The position numbers were made by a program, and so were the translations under genes. A stretch of DNA of 64,000 nt from Episyrphus balteatus (taxonomy: Eukaryota > Arthropoda > Insecta > Diptera > Syrphidae). The stretch is from NCBI RefSeq assembly GCF_945859705.1, contig NC_079134.1, forward strand, positions 66,008,437-66,072,436. The letters are read 5' to 3'. Within the stretch, counting starts at the first letter, position 1; every line of letters starts with the position of its first letter. Below are positions 43,892-54,104 of the stretch, piece after piece. The notes below the pieces were generated by a model. It worked only from the letters and a program-made list of their open reading frames with translations. It ran no database searches and was not told where the DNA came from.

Positions 43892-46342
43892 TCCAGTAAT
43901 TTCCTTAAATTAAAATGGAATGAAAATCGCGCTGTCTCGTACAAAACACTTTTAGACCGAAACTGCAGAGCTCTTCCTTCGCCAGATTCTCCAGATTACA
44001 TTGAAATGTGCGATAAACACATAGTAAGCGTTATAAAAGCCTCAGCACCGTATAACGAAAACAATAACAACTCATTTAATCCAAAGAACAAATGGTTTGA
44101 CAGTGATTGCAAAAAACTTCGTAAACTTTCTTTTGTATATCTTAAACTCTTCAGAGCTACAAATTCTTTGTTTTTTAAAAATATTTATTTACATGTCAAT
44201 AAAGAGTTCAAGAAAGTATGTGCTAATAAAAAAATTGAGTATATCAACAATATGGCAAGAAATCTAATCATCTGCAAGAACTCTAAGGACTTTTGGTGTA
44301 GTGTTCGAGAGCTTGGTGGTCGTAATCGAAGTGTGGTGAATACTCTCGGAGCTGAGACACTAGCAGCTCATTTTAAAACTCTTTTGTCGGCTGATGAGAA
44401 CCACCACACTTTCTGTTATGCATTACCCAATACCAACATCTCGGAATTGGATGATCCTATATCTCTTGGTGAACTTGAATTAACGCTGAAAAAAATGAAA
44501 AATAACAAGGCTCCAGGCGTCGATGGTATTCCGGTAGAGTTTTATAAAAATAGTACTGATGTATTGAAAAACTATTTGTTGGTTTATTTTAATAGACTCT
44601 ATGATAACTCGTATGTGCCACTCAATTTCACTAAAGCAGTAATTTTCGCAATTTTTAAAAAAGGAGATTCAACCATGCCAGAAAACTACAGAGGCATTTC
44701 AATTCTCAACTCGATGCGAAAAATCTTGGCTTCAATTCTTTACGAAAGACTTTCAAGGTGGGTTGAGGTCAACCATCTACTGAACATGTTCCAAGCTGGT
44801 TTTAGACCGGGTTTTTCGACTATGGACCATATATTTGCTCTCACCAGTATAGCTAGGAGATCTATAGAGAAGGGCAAAAAATTATATGCATGTTTCGTTG
44901 ACTTCAAAGCGGCGTTTGACAGGGTAAATAGGCAGGCTCTGATTTACAAGCTTTCATCTTTAGGAGTTTCCCGAAAGTTTCTGTTGATGTATTTTAACTT
45001 TCTGATGTCTACTACTGCTACGGTTTGGGATGGTGCTGAATATTCGGACTGGTTCGAAACCACGACGGGAGTTCCTCAAGGCTGTATTTTAAGCCCAATT
45101 CTCTTCGCCTTGTTTATTGACAATGTATGTGATGCGCTTCCAGGAGGAATATTGTTTGCTGACGTTAAAGTTAAAGTCCTACTATATGCCGACGATTTAG
45201 TTCTGTTGGCTGAAAACCCTTTCAGCCTCCAGTTGCAAATCAATAGACTTAAAAGCTTCTGCGAGATGTGGGGTCTTCAGGTTAACACTACAAAAACGAA
45301 GGTAATGGTTTTTGAAGCACGCCAAAGAAGGAGGTTGCCTGAAGAACAATGGTCTCTCAACAATATACCAATTGACATTGTACAAGAATTTAAGTATCTT
45401 GGAGTCTTACTTACAAGTAATTTGAAGTTTGTGAAACATGTTAAGGAAAAAAGCACTGAGGCTAAACTAGCTTTAAACTTGATGTGGCCCAAGTTTTTTG
45501 CAAACCAACAAGTTGATATTAAGTCTAAATACCGTGTGTTTCATGCTACAGTCAACACCTGTATGTGCTACGGTGCTCAAGTTTTTGGTTACTTGCCTCT
45601 CGAAGAATTCGAAGCCGTTCAAAGGCATTTTTTCAAACGACTGTTTAGATTGCCTTCGTCAACTCCGAGTTATGCAATCTATGTAGAGTCTGGTATAACG
45701 CCAATTTATACTCAAAATCTTAAAACCAACGCTGATTACATAGTAAGAGTTATGAAAAGAGAAGAGAGAAGTCTGCACAAAATCATCATGTCGCGTCTAT
45801 TACTTACCAATACAACACCTTTTAAGGAATGGAAACAGCTTGCCCTATCTCACGATGTGAACTTTTTACCGACGGAGTCAAATGTGGACCAATGGCCAGC
45901 TTTGTTTGAAAGTATTATTTCTAAGATAGATGAAAAAGCCTACATCCAGCACCAAGCCAAAGCATCATCAACTACATCCAGAAACGTATACAGAACTCTC
46001 AACCACCACTTGCAATCGGAAAACAACTATTTCACCAACGAACTATCGGCTGAAGCTATAAGCTACATTTTTAGAGCACGGGTTGAAATGCTTAGCCTCA
46101 ACTGTATGCCTCATCGCCCTGATCTCTCACAAATTTGTGGTTTGTGTAACAGAAGAGAAGCTGAAGACACTCTCCACTTTATTGCGGTTTGTCCAATACT
46201 TCAAGAGATAAGAAGATTACATTTAGACGAGAGCTTTATTTCCCCAATTCGTTTGCGCGAAATACTTAATGGTGCCCAAGGGTGGTCTAACCTATACAAA
46301 TATTGTAAACATGCACTGACTTTTCGGAATAGTTACTTATGA
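43892..46342 (+). CDS. LINE ORF2 C-terminal two thirds: reverse transcriptase and zinc knuckle
   Basis: About 816 residues open to a stop at 46342. The native start is lost by 5' truncation; the frame merely enters from E4 DNA. The end of the endonuclease-RT linker (KNKWFDSDCKKLR) comes first. Reverse transcriptase blocks follow: NNKAPGVDGIPVEFYK, PENYRGISILNS, QAGFRPGFSTMDHIF, ACFVDFKAAFDRV (catalytic D about 340), TGVPQGCILSPILFALFIDN and LLYADDLVLLAE (YADD about 435-438). Near the C-terminus CGLCNRREAEDTLHFIAVC is a C-x2-C...H-x4-C zinc knuckle. All catalytic residues are present but the endonuclease is gone, so it could at most act in trans. The relic at 59794-60561 is from a related element. 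Confidence 0.9.
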   Translation, partial: SSNFLKLKWNENRAVSYKTLLDRNCRALPSPDSPDYIEMCDKHIVSVIKASAPYNENNNNSFNPKNKWFDSDCKKLRKLSFVYLKLFRATNSLFFKNIYLHVNKEFKKVCANKKIEYINNMARNLIICKNSKDFWCSVRELGGRNRSVVNTLGAETLAAHFKTLLSADENHHTFCYALPNTNISELDDPISLGELELTLKKMKNNKAPGVDGIPVEFYKNSTDVLKNYLLVYFNRLYDNSYVPLNFTKAVIFAIFKKGDSTMPENYRGISILNSMRKILASILYERLSRWVEVNHLLNMFQAGFRPGFSTMDHIFALTSIARRSIEKGKKLYACFVDFKAAFDRVNRQALIYKLSSLGVSRKFLLMYFNFLMSTTATVWDGAEYSDWFETTTGVPQGCILSPILFALFIDNVCDALPGGILFADVKVKVLLYADDLVLLAENPFSLQLQINRLKSFCEMWGLQVNTTKTKVMVFEARQRRRLPEEQWSLNNIPIDIVQEFKYLGVLLTSNLKFVKHVKEKSTEAKLALNLMWPKFFANQQVDIKSKYRVFHATVNTCMCYGAQVFGYLPLEEFEAVQRHFFKRLFRLPSSTPSYAIYVESGITPIYTQNLKTNADYIVRVMKREERSLHKIIMSRLLLTNTTPFKEWKQLALSHDVNFLPTESNVDQWPALFESIISKIDEKAYIQHQAKASSTTSRNVYRTLNHHLQSENNYFTNELSAEAISYIFRARVEMLSLNCMPHRPDLSQICGLCNRREAEDTLHFIAVCPILQEIRRLHLDESFISPIRLREILNGAQGWSNLYKYCKHALTFRNSYL

Positions 46343-46392
46343 GAAATTCTAAAGTTATCCCAGCTATTGCAGTTTAAATTATTTTATTTTTA

Positions 46393-46592
46393 TTTTGTGT
46401 TTCAAATCACTGCAAAATTGATAGAGTCAAATCCTGTAAAACTTATACCATTATTGTGTTATTATTATGAACTCGTACATATATAATTTATTTTTGTGTT
46501 TCAAATCACTTGAAAATTGATAACATGTTTAAAGTTTTTATAAATTTTGAAAAAATGTATTTTGTGTTTCAAATCACTTCAAAATTGTTACT
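46393..46592 (+). repeat. Three repeats in the LINE 3' UTR
   Basis: TTTTGTGTTTCAAATCACT followed by (T/G/C)...AAAATTG occurs at about 46393, 46494 and 46560, with spacings of about 101 and 66. They are placed where 3' UTR structures used for template recognition are found in LINEs. Confidence 0.75.
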
Positions 46593-47134
46593 TATATTTT
46601 CAACTAATTGTTAAATTTTTCCTTATTTAATAAGTTTTTATTATGTTATTGAATTTTGTTCATTAGCCAATTTTTATAAATTATTTCAATATTTTCAATA
46701 TATTTTTTTTCTTTCTTTATTATGAAATGTCATATCAGGCAGACGGCAGAATTGCCACGTCCTTATTCTTAGGAATAAATATTGTAAACCTTGTTTTATG
46801 AAATAAAGAATTTTATCTATCTATCTATCTATCGTTGAGGTTCTACTTTTTTTTGTCGAAGTGACGTCATCAAAAACTAGTTTTTGGCCTATAATACCGG
46901 AATGGATTGCGATTTAAAGTTTTTATGTAACTTTTTGCAGAGTATCACATCATGTTTATTATTTGGCATCTTTAGTTTTTTAAAAAAGATCATAGATAAA
47001 AAGTCTCCACAAAACTGCATCTGTTGCAGCCGATTTTATGGTCAAATCTTGGAGCAACAAATTCAAGATTAGAGCAACTAATTAGCAACAAATTAACACT
47101 AAAATTCTGCATACTCAGATTTTGGAAATTTGGG

Positions 47135-47964
47135 GGTGTGGGTGCTATCTTGACGTCAAGATAGCACCCACACCGCTTTTAGGGGTGAGAGTTGACTAGT
47201 TTTTGGACTTTAAGGCTGGAATGAAAAGCGATGGAAAATTTTAAAGTTATTTTTTGCAGTGCATGAAATCATGTTTTTAATTTGGCATTTTTAGTTTTTT
47301 GAAAAAAATTATAGATTAAAAGTCTCCACAAAAATTGCATCTGTTGCAGTCGATTTGATGGTCAAATCATGGAGCAACAAATTCAAGATTAGAGCAACTA
47401 ATTAGCAACAAATTATCCCTAAGATTCTGCATACTCAGATTTTTGAAATTAGGGGGTGTGGGTGCTATCTTGACGTCAAGATAGCACCCACACCCTTTCT
47501 ATCAATTTTAAGGGGGAAGGGGTGGAGCAACAAATTCGAGATTAGAGCAACTAATTAGCAACAAATTAGCAACAAATTATTGCATACTTATTTTTTTAAA
47601 TTTGTAAGTTTTTCTTGGTGTGGGTGCTATCTTGACGTTTTGATATGTTCCACAAGTTCCACAATGCATTTTGGACATGAAGGAGATGGGTTCAAAAGTT
47701 GAATGAGACCTTTTTGAAAAGGTGTTGAGAAGCCCTTTAATTTGACACCTTTTTTGTCGCTGTGCGTTCATTTTTAGGGAATTTAGCTTTTTTGAGAAAA
47801 CTGTTGAAGTGCATTTCAAGGTCAAATCTTGGAGCAAAAAATTCGGGATTAGAGCAACTAATTAGCAACAAATTAGCAACAAATTATTGCGTACTCAGTT
47901 TTTTTAAATGTTGAGATTTTAATGGGTGTGGGTGCTATCTTGACGTCAAGATAGCACCCACACC
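47135..47964. repeat. TGACGTCA-centred 40-bp palindromes, right arm of E4
   Basis: Mirror images of the left-arm palindromes, at 47135-47174, 47455-47494 and 47925-47964, all exact. The half palindrome is also mirrored near 47620-47637, so the degraded module existed before the arms became copies of each other, or the arms are kept alike by conversion. Confidence 0.93.
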
Positions 47965-48103
47965 TTTTCCATCAATTTTGAGGGGGAAGGGGTGGAGCAA
48001 CAAATTCGGGATTAGAGCAACTAATTAGCAACAAATTAGCAACAAATTATTGCATACTCAGATTTTGGAAATTTGGGGGTGTGGGTGCTATCTTGACGGA
48101 CCT

Positions 48104-48530
48104 TGTTTTTCTTGGCATTGTGTGGGGCCATTTCATCGGATAGAGGGTATTATGGAACACCTTAAATACAAGGAAATCCTAAGGGACACTATTCCAACTT
48201 TTACTGAGAAGGAAATGCCTTTAAAGTGGACATTTCTACAGGATAACGATTCAAAACATAAGACTAAGTCTGTGAAACAATTGCTATCCGTCCTAAAAAT
48301 CGGTTTTATGGAATTGCCAAGCCAGTCCCCAGATCTGAATCCTATTGTGGACTTGTAGAGTGACGTGGGAAAAGCGATTAACAGGTCTGATACCTCAAAT
48401 TTGGACAAACTTTAGCAGGAATTTCGACGAGCTTGGTACTCAGTACCTTTTGAACGATTTCGGAGTCTTGTTACGTCTATTTACCGCTGGTTTTATGCTG
48501 TGATAAATAATAAGGGTTACCCAACCAAAT
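48104..48530 (+). pseudogene. Tc1-like transposase, part 2 (DDE catalytic half)
   Basis: Resumes with CFSWHCVGPFHRIEGIMEHL (partly in a shifted register), then FLQDNDSKHKTKSVKQLL (second catalytic D in QDND) and LPSQSPDLNPI, ending in ...WYSVPFERFRSLVTSIYRR and a stop near 48530. This order is diagnostic for Tc1. The third acid region reads LNPIVDL and then stops instead of the usual LNPIE. There are several in-frame stops, so it is a pseudogene. Confidence 0.88.
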
Positions 48531-48812
48531 ACTAGTTATTTTCTTTTAACTGTGTTAAAATTTTTGTTAATTTGTTTTTGTTTTTAGGAAGTGTGCTATT
48601 TATTTTGTCCTAAAAAACTTGAGCTGTATTAATGATTTTGTTGTTATTTTTTGTTAAAGAATTCAATGTACTTAATTTCTTTTTTAATAAATCAAATATA
48701 TCTGTGTTCTTACTTCCTCATTAATAAAACAGCTCTTTTAAGTTAAAAAAGTGCGAAAAACTTTCATTTTAGAAATTTTAGGGTACATGTGCTATTTATT
48801 TTGTCGCCACTG
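48531..48812 (+). mobile_element. Tc1 3' end with duplicated terminal-repeat motif
   Basis: GTGCTATTTATTTTGTC occurs at about 48590 and again at 48789, the second followed by GCCACTG and TA. The last bases give an inverted-repeat end CAGTGGCGACAAAATAAATA next to the TA dinucleotide. The inner copy makes this an IR/DR-type Tc1 end. The 5' end was not found, being lost at the LINE junction. Confidence 0.7.
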
Positions 48813-48814
48813 TA

Positions 48815-49074
48815 GGTCAAGCTGGTTTAACAATTAAGCATCTTATCTTTGAATGTACTAAAAAAAAAGCCAATTATTATGGAACCCGGCAGAACAGCTC
48901 TGATTTTGACGATTTTTTTTTTTTAAACGTAGGTAATTAAAAATACTTTAAAGTCTATAGATTAAAAATTGCCAATGTTGCCGTATTGTTTTTTTAAATT
49001 AAAATTAAATTTTTTTTGAACAAAAACATTTTTATTTTTTGCTTAAATTTCGTAAAACAAATGATAGCAAAAGA
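48815..49074. other. Spacer with a possible LINE-like shred
   Basis: A short frame reads GLTIKHLIFECT, reminiscent of the end of LINE ORF2 proteins, but it is too short to call. The rest is A/T-rich. Confidence 0.25.
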
Positions 49075-50640
49075 TTCTCTAGGTAATTTAAGGAAAACAA
49101 ATATAAGGAAGTAAGGGACGATCTTCCATCGTTTAAGCGATAAATGCAATTTTCTCACAATCTGACTTCAAACACAAAAAAAAAATTTTGAAAACAACGT
49201 CAACACCTACAATATTTTAAAATACATTTTTCAAAAGCCAGAAGCTCATTCTTATCTCTTAAATTTAAATCCACTTAATTTATTTAAAAGTTTTTGAAAA
49301 AATGGTCCTCAAACTCAGAATTAAAAAAAAAAATGTTATTAAAAAATTTAAAATGACTTTTTTCCAAACTTTTTCTCATAAAATATGAATTTATTTTACA
49401 AAAATTTTTGTTGAATTTCGAAGCAGAAATGGTAATATATATCACACTTTTGAAAATAAAATTAAAAATTACTTCAATTTCGATGGGTTTTATTGATAAA
49501 AACTGAATTTTTGCATTGAAATAATTGATTTTCTCTAAGATTTTGGCAAATAAGAACTTTAAACTTTTGCTTTTTAACTTTCAACAATAAGGGCTATTGA
49601 ATAAATAAAAAATAACTTTATATTTAAATGTTGTTAAATAAAAATAAAATAAGTTAAGTTTTTTTTCAAAACTTCTATTAAAAAAAGTTCTTCGAAAATG
49701 AAATACTTTTTAATTTTTTTCATAAACCGTAATACATATTGACATTTCCTTTTATAATTTCAAACCATAATAAATTTGGACAAAAAAATTTGAAAATAAA
49801 TGCATTTTGTATTACGAAAGTTTTAACCCTTTCGAACCCAAGCTATGAAAATCAATATTAAAAAATGTTTTTTCAGTATTATCGTATCAAAAACATCACA
49901 ACTAAGAAATATGAATAGTAAAAAGTTATTTTCCAAAATAATAAATAGCAAAACTAATGTGTTACTCTCATGCTACATGTATTTAAAATACACTGCCTAT
50001 GACCACCAAAAAAAGTCGGACAACTGAGAAAACAACTTTTTATAGAACAATAATATATGCTCCTTTTTCTAAGCCAAAAAGCAAAACACTTTCTGGATTA
50101 ACTTTTTTTATCTCTTTTTTCAAAATTATGACCATATATAAAAAAACTTTTTTTTTGCAAAAAAAAAAGAAAAAATGTGAAATTCAGTTCCTTTTTCGAT
50201 AAAAAAAAATAAAGGTATGATATTTGACTAAATTTTTGTAATAATCCAGTAACTAGACATCGTTATCTTTCATTTGAGCCATCGAAACCTAAAAAAATAT
50301 TTAATGGAATATTTTTTACGAATTTTTAAAAATATGTTACATGAGAGTAACGCTGGGTTCGAAAGGGTTAAAAACGAGGTGCTAAAATTTTCTCCATAAT
50401 TTTTTTTTTTTCAAACGTCTGAGTTCAATTACCATTACAATTAGTTTTACAAATGTGACTAAGCTTCTAGCTTTTTAAAAATGTATATTTAAATATTGCT
50501 GTTGCCGTTGTGTTCAAATATTTTTTTTTTGTGTTTGAAGTCAATTAATAAGAAAATTGCATCTATCGCTTGAACGATTGAAGATTGTCCCTCACTCCCT
50601 TATATTAGTTTTCCTTGATTTTTTTAGACAATCTTTTGGC
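49075..50640. mobile_element. V: inverted-repeat element with about 185-bp arms
   Basis: 49075-49260 is the reverse complement of about 50450-50640 (CAATCTGACTTCAAACAC, GTTTAAGCGATAAATGCAAT and AAGGAAGTAAGGGACGATCT have counterparts). A further single copy of the arm is seen at about 52540-52700. The piggyBac-type MITE W sits inside. Confidence 0.7.
49827..50367. mobile_element. W: piggyBac-type MITE with TTAA sites
   Basis: Ends CCCTTTCGAACCCA and its complement, each bounded by TTAA (49823-49826 and 50368-50371). TTAA duplication with CCC-starting ends is the piggyBac signature. A subterminal inverted block, GTTACTCTCATG, is also seen inside. Coding capacity is nil. Confidence 0.85.
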
Positions 50641-50799
50641 ATCAATTAATTTATGAAATTTAAATTGAATAAATTAAATTAAGTTAAAAACTATGACACT
50701 TGTATATGTACATGAAAAAAAAAATTTAATTGAATTTATCTTTAAGGAACTATTGACACCCAATACCCGTTCAAATAAACTTTCATTAATTATGTTATG

Positions 50800-51098
50800 A
50801 AGAGTAGGCGCCAGATAGGATCTCATTTTGTTGCCGAAAAGTTTTTAATACAACCGAGTTCTGTTTTAACTATTTCCACTGATTTGTTTTCAATATTTTT
50901 TACATTGTTGCTTCTGGTTATTCCAGTGGGAAGCATGTCTTTCACGTTAACATGTTCTCCGTATTTAGTACCCATTTGTATACACTCTTTAACAAAAGCC
51001 TGCGTTCCAGAGCCTTCTACAGTGGAAAACGGTATAATATCTTCAATACACAGATTCACGGACACATCTGATTTCTTATCGGCCATCGACACAATCAC
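50800..51098 (-). pseudogene. hAT (Hermes-like) transposase fragment
   Basis: A 91-residue minus-strand frame contains IIPFSTVEGSGTQAFVKECI, KYGEHVNVKDMLPTGITRS and NVKNIENKSVEIVKTE. The order PFS-VE-G-F-x-x-F...Y---V...LP---T-S--V matches the region after the BED finger in hAT transposases. The catalytic domain is absent. It could be a fragment of a domesticated gene, but there is no sign of constraint. Confidence 0.65.
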
Positions 51099-51119
51099 TC
51101 AGAAGATTAATATTTAAAT

Positions 51120-51480
51120 ATTATTCTCGATCAGATTTTGAACTAAAATATTTCATTCATAACTTTCCCTTTAAACCTTTCATGCAGATTTGTAATTTCC
51201 CGAATATACCTACCCGAAAAAATAGTAATTTGTTTTAAAAACAATCATCCCAAATCGCATTATTGCATATTTCTTAAGGATATGTTTCTATTACGCACCT
51301 ACCTGCACAAATTAACTGGGCATTCCTAGTAAATTACTTTTTTATTTACTCAGTCATTGATTAACTCTTTCTAAAACCGCAATTGTAAAATTGAAATAAC
51401 CAGCTTCAATTGCAGTTGTACCGCAAACCTAAATAAAAAAAAAAATATATGCAACAGGTACCTATGGGGCGTAGAAATTG
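51120..51480. other. AT-rich spacer, nothing recognised
   Basis: No ORF or repeat was identified. Confidence 0.3.
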
Positions 51481-51795
51481 GAAGTGGTTGTTTTCATTGT
51501 TCAAACTGTTCATGATTTTTCGATCACGTTCGATCACTTCGATCACTTTCGATCATTTCGAGTAAAGCATAGTGTTTATGAACAGTCAATCTGTTTACGA
51601 GTAATTTTGTCTGTGGGTATTGAGGATCGAGTATACTCAAGAGTTCAAACAATTTGTATGGTTTTGTTTGTGAGTATTTTTGTTTATGAGTAAGACGATT
51701 TACGAGTATAGAGAGAAAACGATCGAGCACGAACGATCATTTTAAAAAATTGAAATTGTTCGAACAGGTCCGAACATACTCATTTGGATCTCTGG
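51480..51795. repeat. CGATCA-rich repeat block with partial inverted symmetry
   Basis: TTCGATCA is repeated four times near 51517-51558, and ACGATCG/CGAACGATCATTT lies inverted near 51720-51740. TTTACGAGTA is repeated at about 51594 and 51690. It is probably a decayed palindromic MITE; the right edge ends TCTCTGG, which would fit a hAT end. Confidence 0.45.
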
Positions 51796-53404
51796 TACCT
51801 ACCTACCTACTGTGAAAATCGCAAACGATTTTACATGAAAGTTTTCAAGTGCACAAAAATACTTATAATATCGGGCATTATAAGTATCGAATTTGGAACT
51901 TACTCGGAGTCACCCTAGAAATCGCTTGCCCCAATTTTCACATGATTCTGCATTAATTCTATATTTTATGGAAAAAAATCAAAGAACTAGTCTTTCAAAA
52001 ACATAATTCTGCAAGCCTTTTTCATACTTATTCAATTTTAGAGCTAAGATCTTTTTCGTAGTTTTTTTTATAAGATCGACTGACAATGCCAATTTACCTA
52101 TATTTGACATATTGCATATAGGAAATCCTCAAATCCTCTTTTCTCTTCTGATGTCCCAAAAGAGCGATATGTGGTGTGTGTGCATTTGAATGCACATTTG
52201 AATTTGAATGTTGCATTTGGTCATATTCGTTATATTATGAATTTTCCTTGCAGTTTTAAGTTTAACTCAGAAAAATGGCGAAAATAGTTAAGTAAATGCA
52301 ATCTGATGAAAGTTAATTTTCTTATTGTCAATTTTCTCAAAAACTAGAAGGCATAGAAGCATATAATTTTCAGAATTTGAGTATAAATTAATTGAGGCAG
52401 TTTATTTGATTGATTTATTTCGTATTTAAATTCACATTCTTGGTAAAAATAGTATTTAATGTGTTTTTTTTTCCCAAATTTTTACTTTGAAGTTGATTAT
52501 TTCGAAAACAATTAAGTGCAATAATTTGATTTAAAAATGAGAATCAAGTTTACAATTCTGGCTTTTGAAAAAGGTATTATTCATAACTGTAAGTGTTGCC
52601 GTTGTTTTTAATATTTTTTTTTGTATTTAACGTGATATTATAGAAAATTGCCCCTCCCGCCTAAACGGGGGGAGATGGATCCCTCCATAGTAATAAATTA
52701 CTGTATTAAACTCCTCTACAAAATACCGTTATCAATTCTTGTCGCCTAAGTTATCGTACTCTCCCCAAGATTTTTATTCCAAATTGTCCCGATTAGAAAT
52801 ACAAAAATATGAATAACTTTTGAAAAGGAGCATCTAGGATTTCAATTCCAACGGATTTTGCACGTATAATCATCAACAAATACAACCAACTTGCAGTTTT
52901 TGTCGACATTTTTGTGCAACCTATCCATGCTTCCTGCTCTACGTCAAAAGATTACTAATAATAAATACATAATAAGAATCGTTTATTATTTATAGGGTAC
53001 AATTTTTACTAATCAAAGTGAGTTTTCAATAAATCAGGGCTACAATTCAATGGAATCCTTTCCCAAACTATGCAAACTGAATAGGATCACATTTTAGTTT
53101 GCAAAACTTGTTAACTAGGATTCCATTAGAAGTGATGTGTTTATTTAGGAATTTTTATAATGTAGTTTTTATTTGAAAACAAAGATCGATACTGTTTTAT
53201 ACACTTACTTGGATTTACGATAAGATTCTGTTTTACTTTTCATAAAATTTCCTTTATATAAGATTTTTTTAATTCAACACAGGTGGATAGACGAATAAAA
53301 TATGAAAACATATCAGAAAGACTTCTTGTTCTGTTTAATTCATTCAATATCAAGAAATTTAGAGGATGTTTTGTTTATGTATTGGGCTTTTAAGCAAAAC
53401 GTCA
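51796..53404. other. Unannotated AT-rich DNA with one solitary V-type arm
   Basis: 52540-52700 resembles the right arm of element V (TTGCCGTTGT, a T-run, AAAATTGC..., AAC..GG.GAGAT). The rest has no recognisable ORF or repeat. Confidence 0.4.
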
Positions 53405-53575
53405 GCGTCGTAGAAAAAATTAAAAAAAAACTTTTGACATTTCAATTCTGAGGAAAAGTGGCGTGTATTATGCATGTATGTGTTTGTTTTCCTCAGAATT
53501 GATTTGATTTGATTAGTTGGTTTTTTCTTGTACTTTAATAAACAGTTATGATAGAAAGGAAAAAGACAAAGCCCT
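53405..53575. repeat. Inverted copy of 62300-62480, with a 15-bp-stem hairpin
   Basis: This stretch is the reverse complement of about 62300-62480, 9 kb away. Both include a hairpin formed by CAATTCTGAGGAAAA and its complement, 60-67 bp across (53443-53504 and about 62382-62448). Both copies contain CTTTCTATCATAACTG or its complement in the flank. Confidence 0.8.
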
Positions 53576-53663
53576 TCAAACAAGAAAACGGAGTTCAGAA
53601 AAGACACTCCGACCGAGAAAAACGGGGTTGCACTTACACACTTGCAACTCTTTGTGTATGAAC
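53572..53663. mobile_element. P2: left-end fragment of the CCCTTCAAGCAA family
   Basis: Starts CCCTTCAAACAAGAAAAC and follows the family through TTTGTGTATGAAC, then stops abruptly where element Q begins. Confidence 0.7.
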
Positions 53664-53862
53664 TAGAGATGCCGCGAACATTGATTTGGCCGAATGCCGA
53701 ATATTCGGCCACGTTCCTCGGCCGAATACCGAATATTCGGCCGCCAAATATTCGGCCAAAGACAATCAAAAAAAAAACCTTGGTAATTTCAAAAATTTTA
53801 TACTTTGTCTCAATAGATGTGGCTTATGAAATTCCTAACAACATCGTATTGTAACGATGAAT

Positions 53863-54086
53863 CATGGTAAAAAAAGAGAAGGTATGATCATTAGAAAAAA
53901 CTCAGTATCGAGAACTGTCAAAACTTATGGCTACTTAAGGTTTTGACAGCCCAGCCCATTGAAATTGTTGTTGTAAACAAATTTGTCTTGGAAATTGTTG
54001 TTGCTTTTGACTTAACTTCAAAACCTTATTACCCCATTTTGTAAGATGGTGGCTCTAATGATCATACCTTGTCTTTTTATACCATG
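53863..54086. mobile_element. M3: Mutator-like MITE with 9-bp duplication
   Basis: Ends CATGGTA...AGAGAAGGTATGATCA and GACAAGGTATGATCA (reversed), flanked by ACGATGAAT at 53854-53862 and 54087-54095, a perfect 9-bp duplication. Same family and similar length (224 bp) as M2. No ORF. Confidence 0.88.
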
Positions 54087-54104
54087 ACGATGAATAACTG
54101 AAGT

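Larger units (their letters stand above)
43890..46832 (+). mobile_element. 5'-truncated LINE inserted in E4 arm
   Basis: CGTTGAGGT occurs at 43881-43889 and 46833-46841, a perfect 9-bp duplication of E4 arm sequence. The 3' end is a TCTA microsatellite tail (TTTATCTATCTATCTATCT...), as in LINEs that end in short tandem repeats rather than poly(A). The left junction falls inside coding sequence, the usual outcome of incomplete reverse transcription. It is younger than E4. Confidence 0.93.
40292..48103. mobile_element. E4: Foldback-like (Mutator group) composite inverted-repeat element
   Basis: Ends AGGTCCGTCAAGATAGCACC and its complement. A perfect 9-bp duplication, TGTTTTTCT (40283-40291 and 48104-48112), interrupts a Tc1 transposase whose frame rejoins across it. 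The arms are about 2 kb each: the left is 40292-42290, and the right is 43163-43889 plus 46833-48103, split by a LINE. The loop is about 870 bp. The outer part of each arm is a row of modules (133-320 bp), most separated by a 40-bp perfect palindrome and sharing TTGTTGCTAATTAGTTGCTC. Long modular inverted repeats with 9-bp duplications are the design of Drosophila Foldback elements, which are placed in the Mutator superfamily. No transposase is encoded. Confidence 0.88.

Noticed and set aside
50823..51098. Conserved host gene exon
   Set aside because: The motif order matches hAT transposases better, both flanks are non-coding, and there are no splice signals at the edges.
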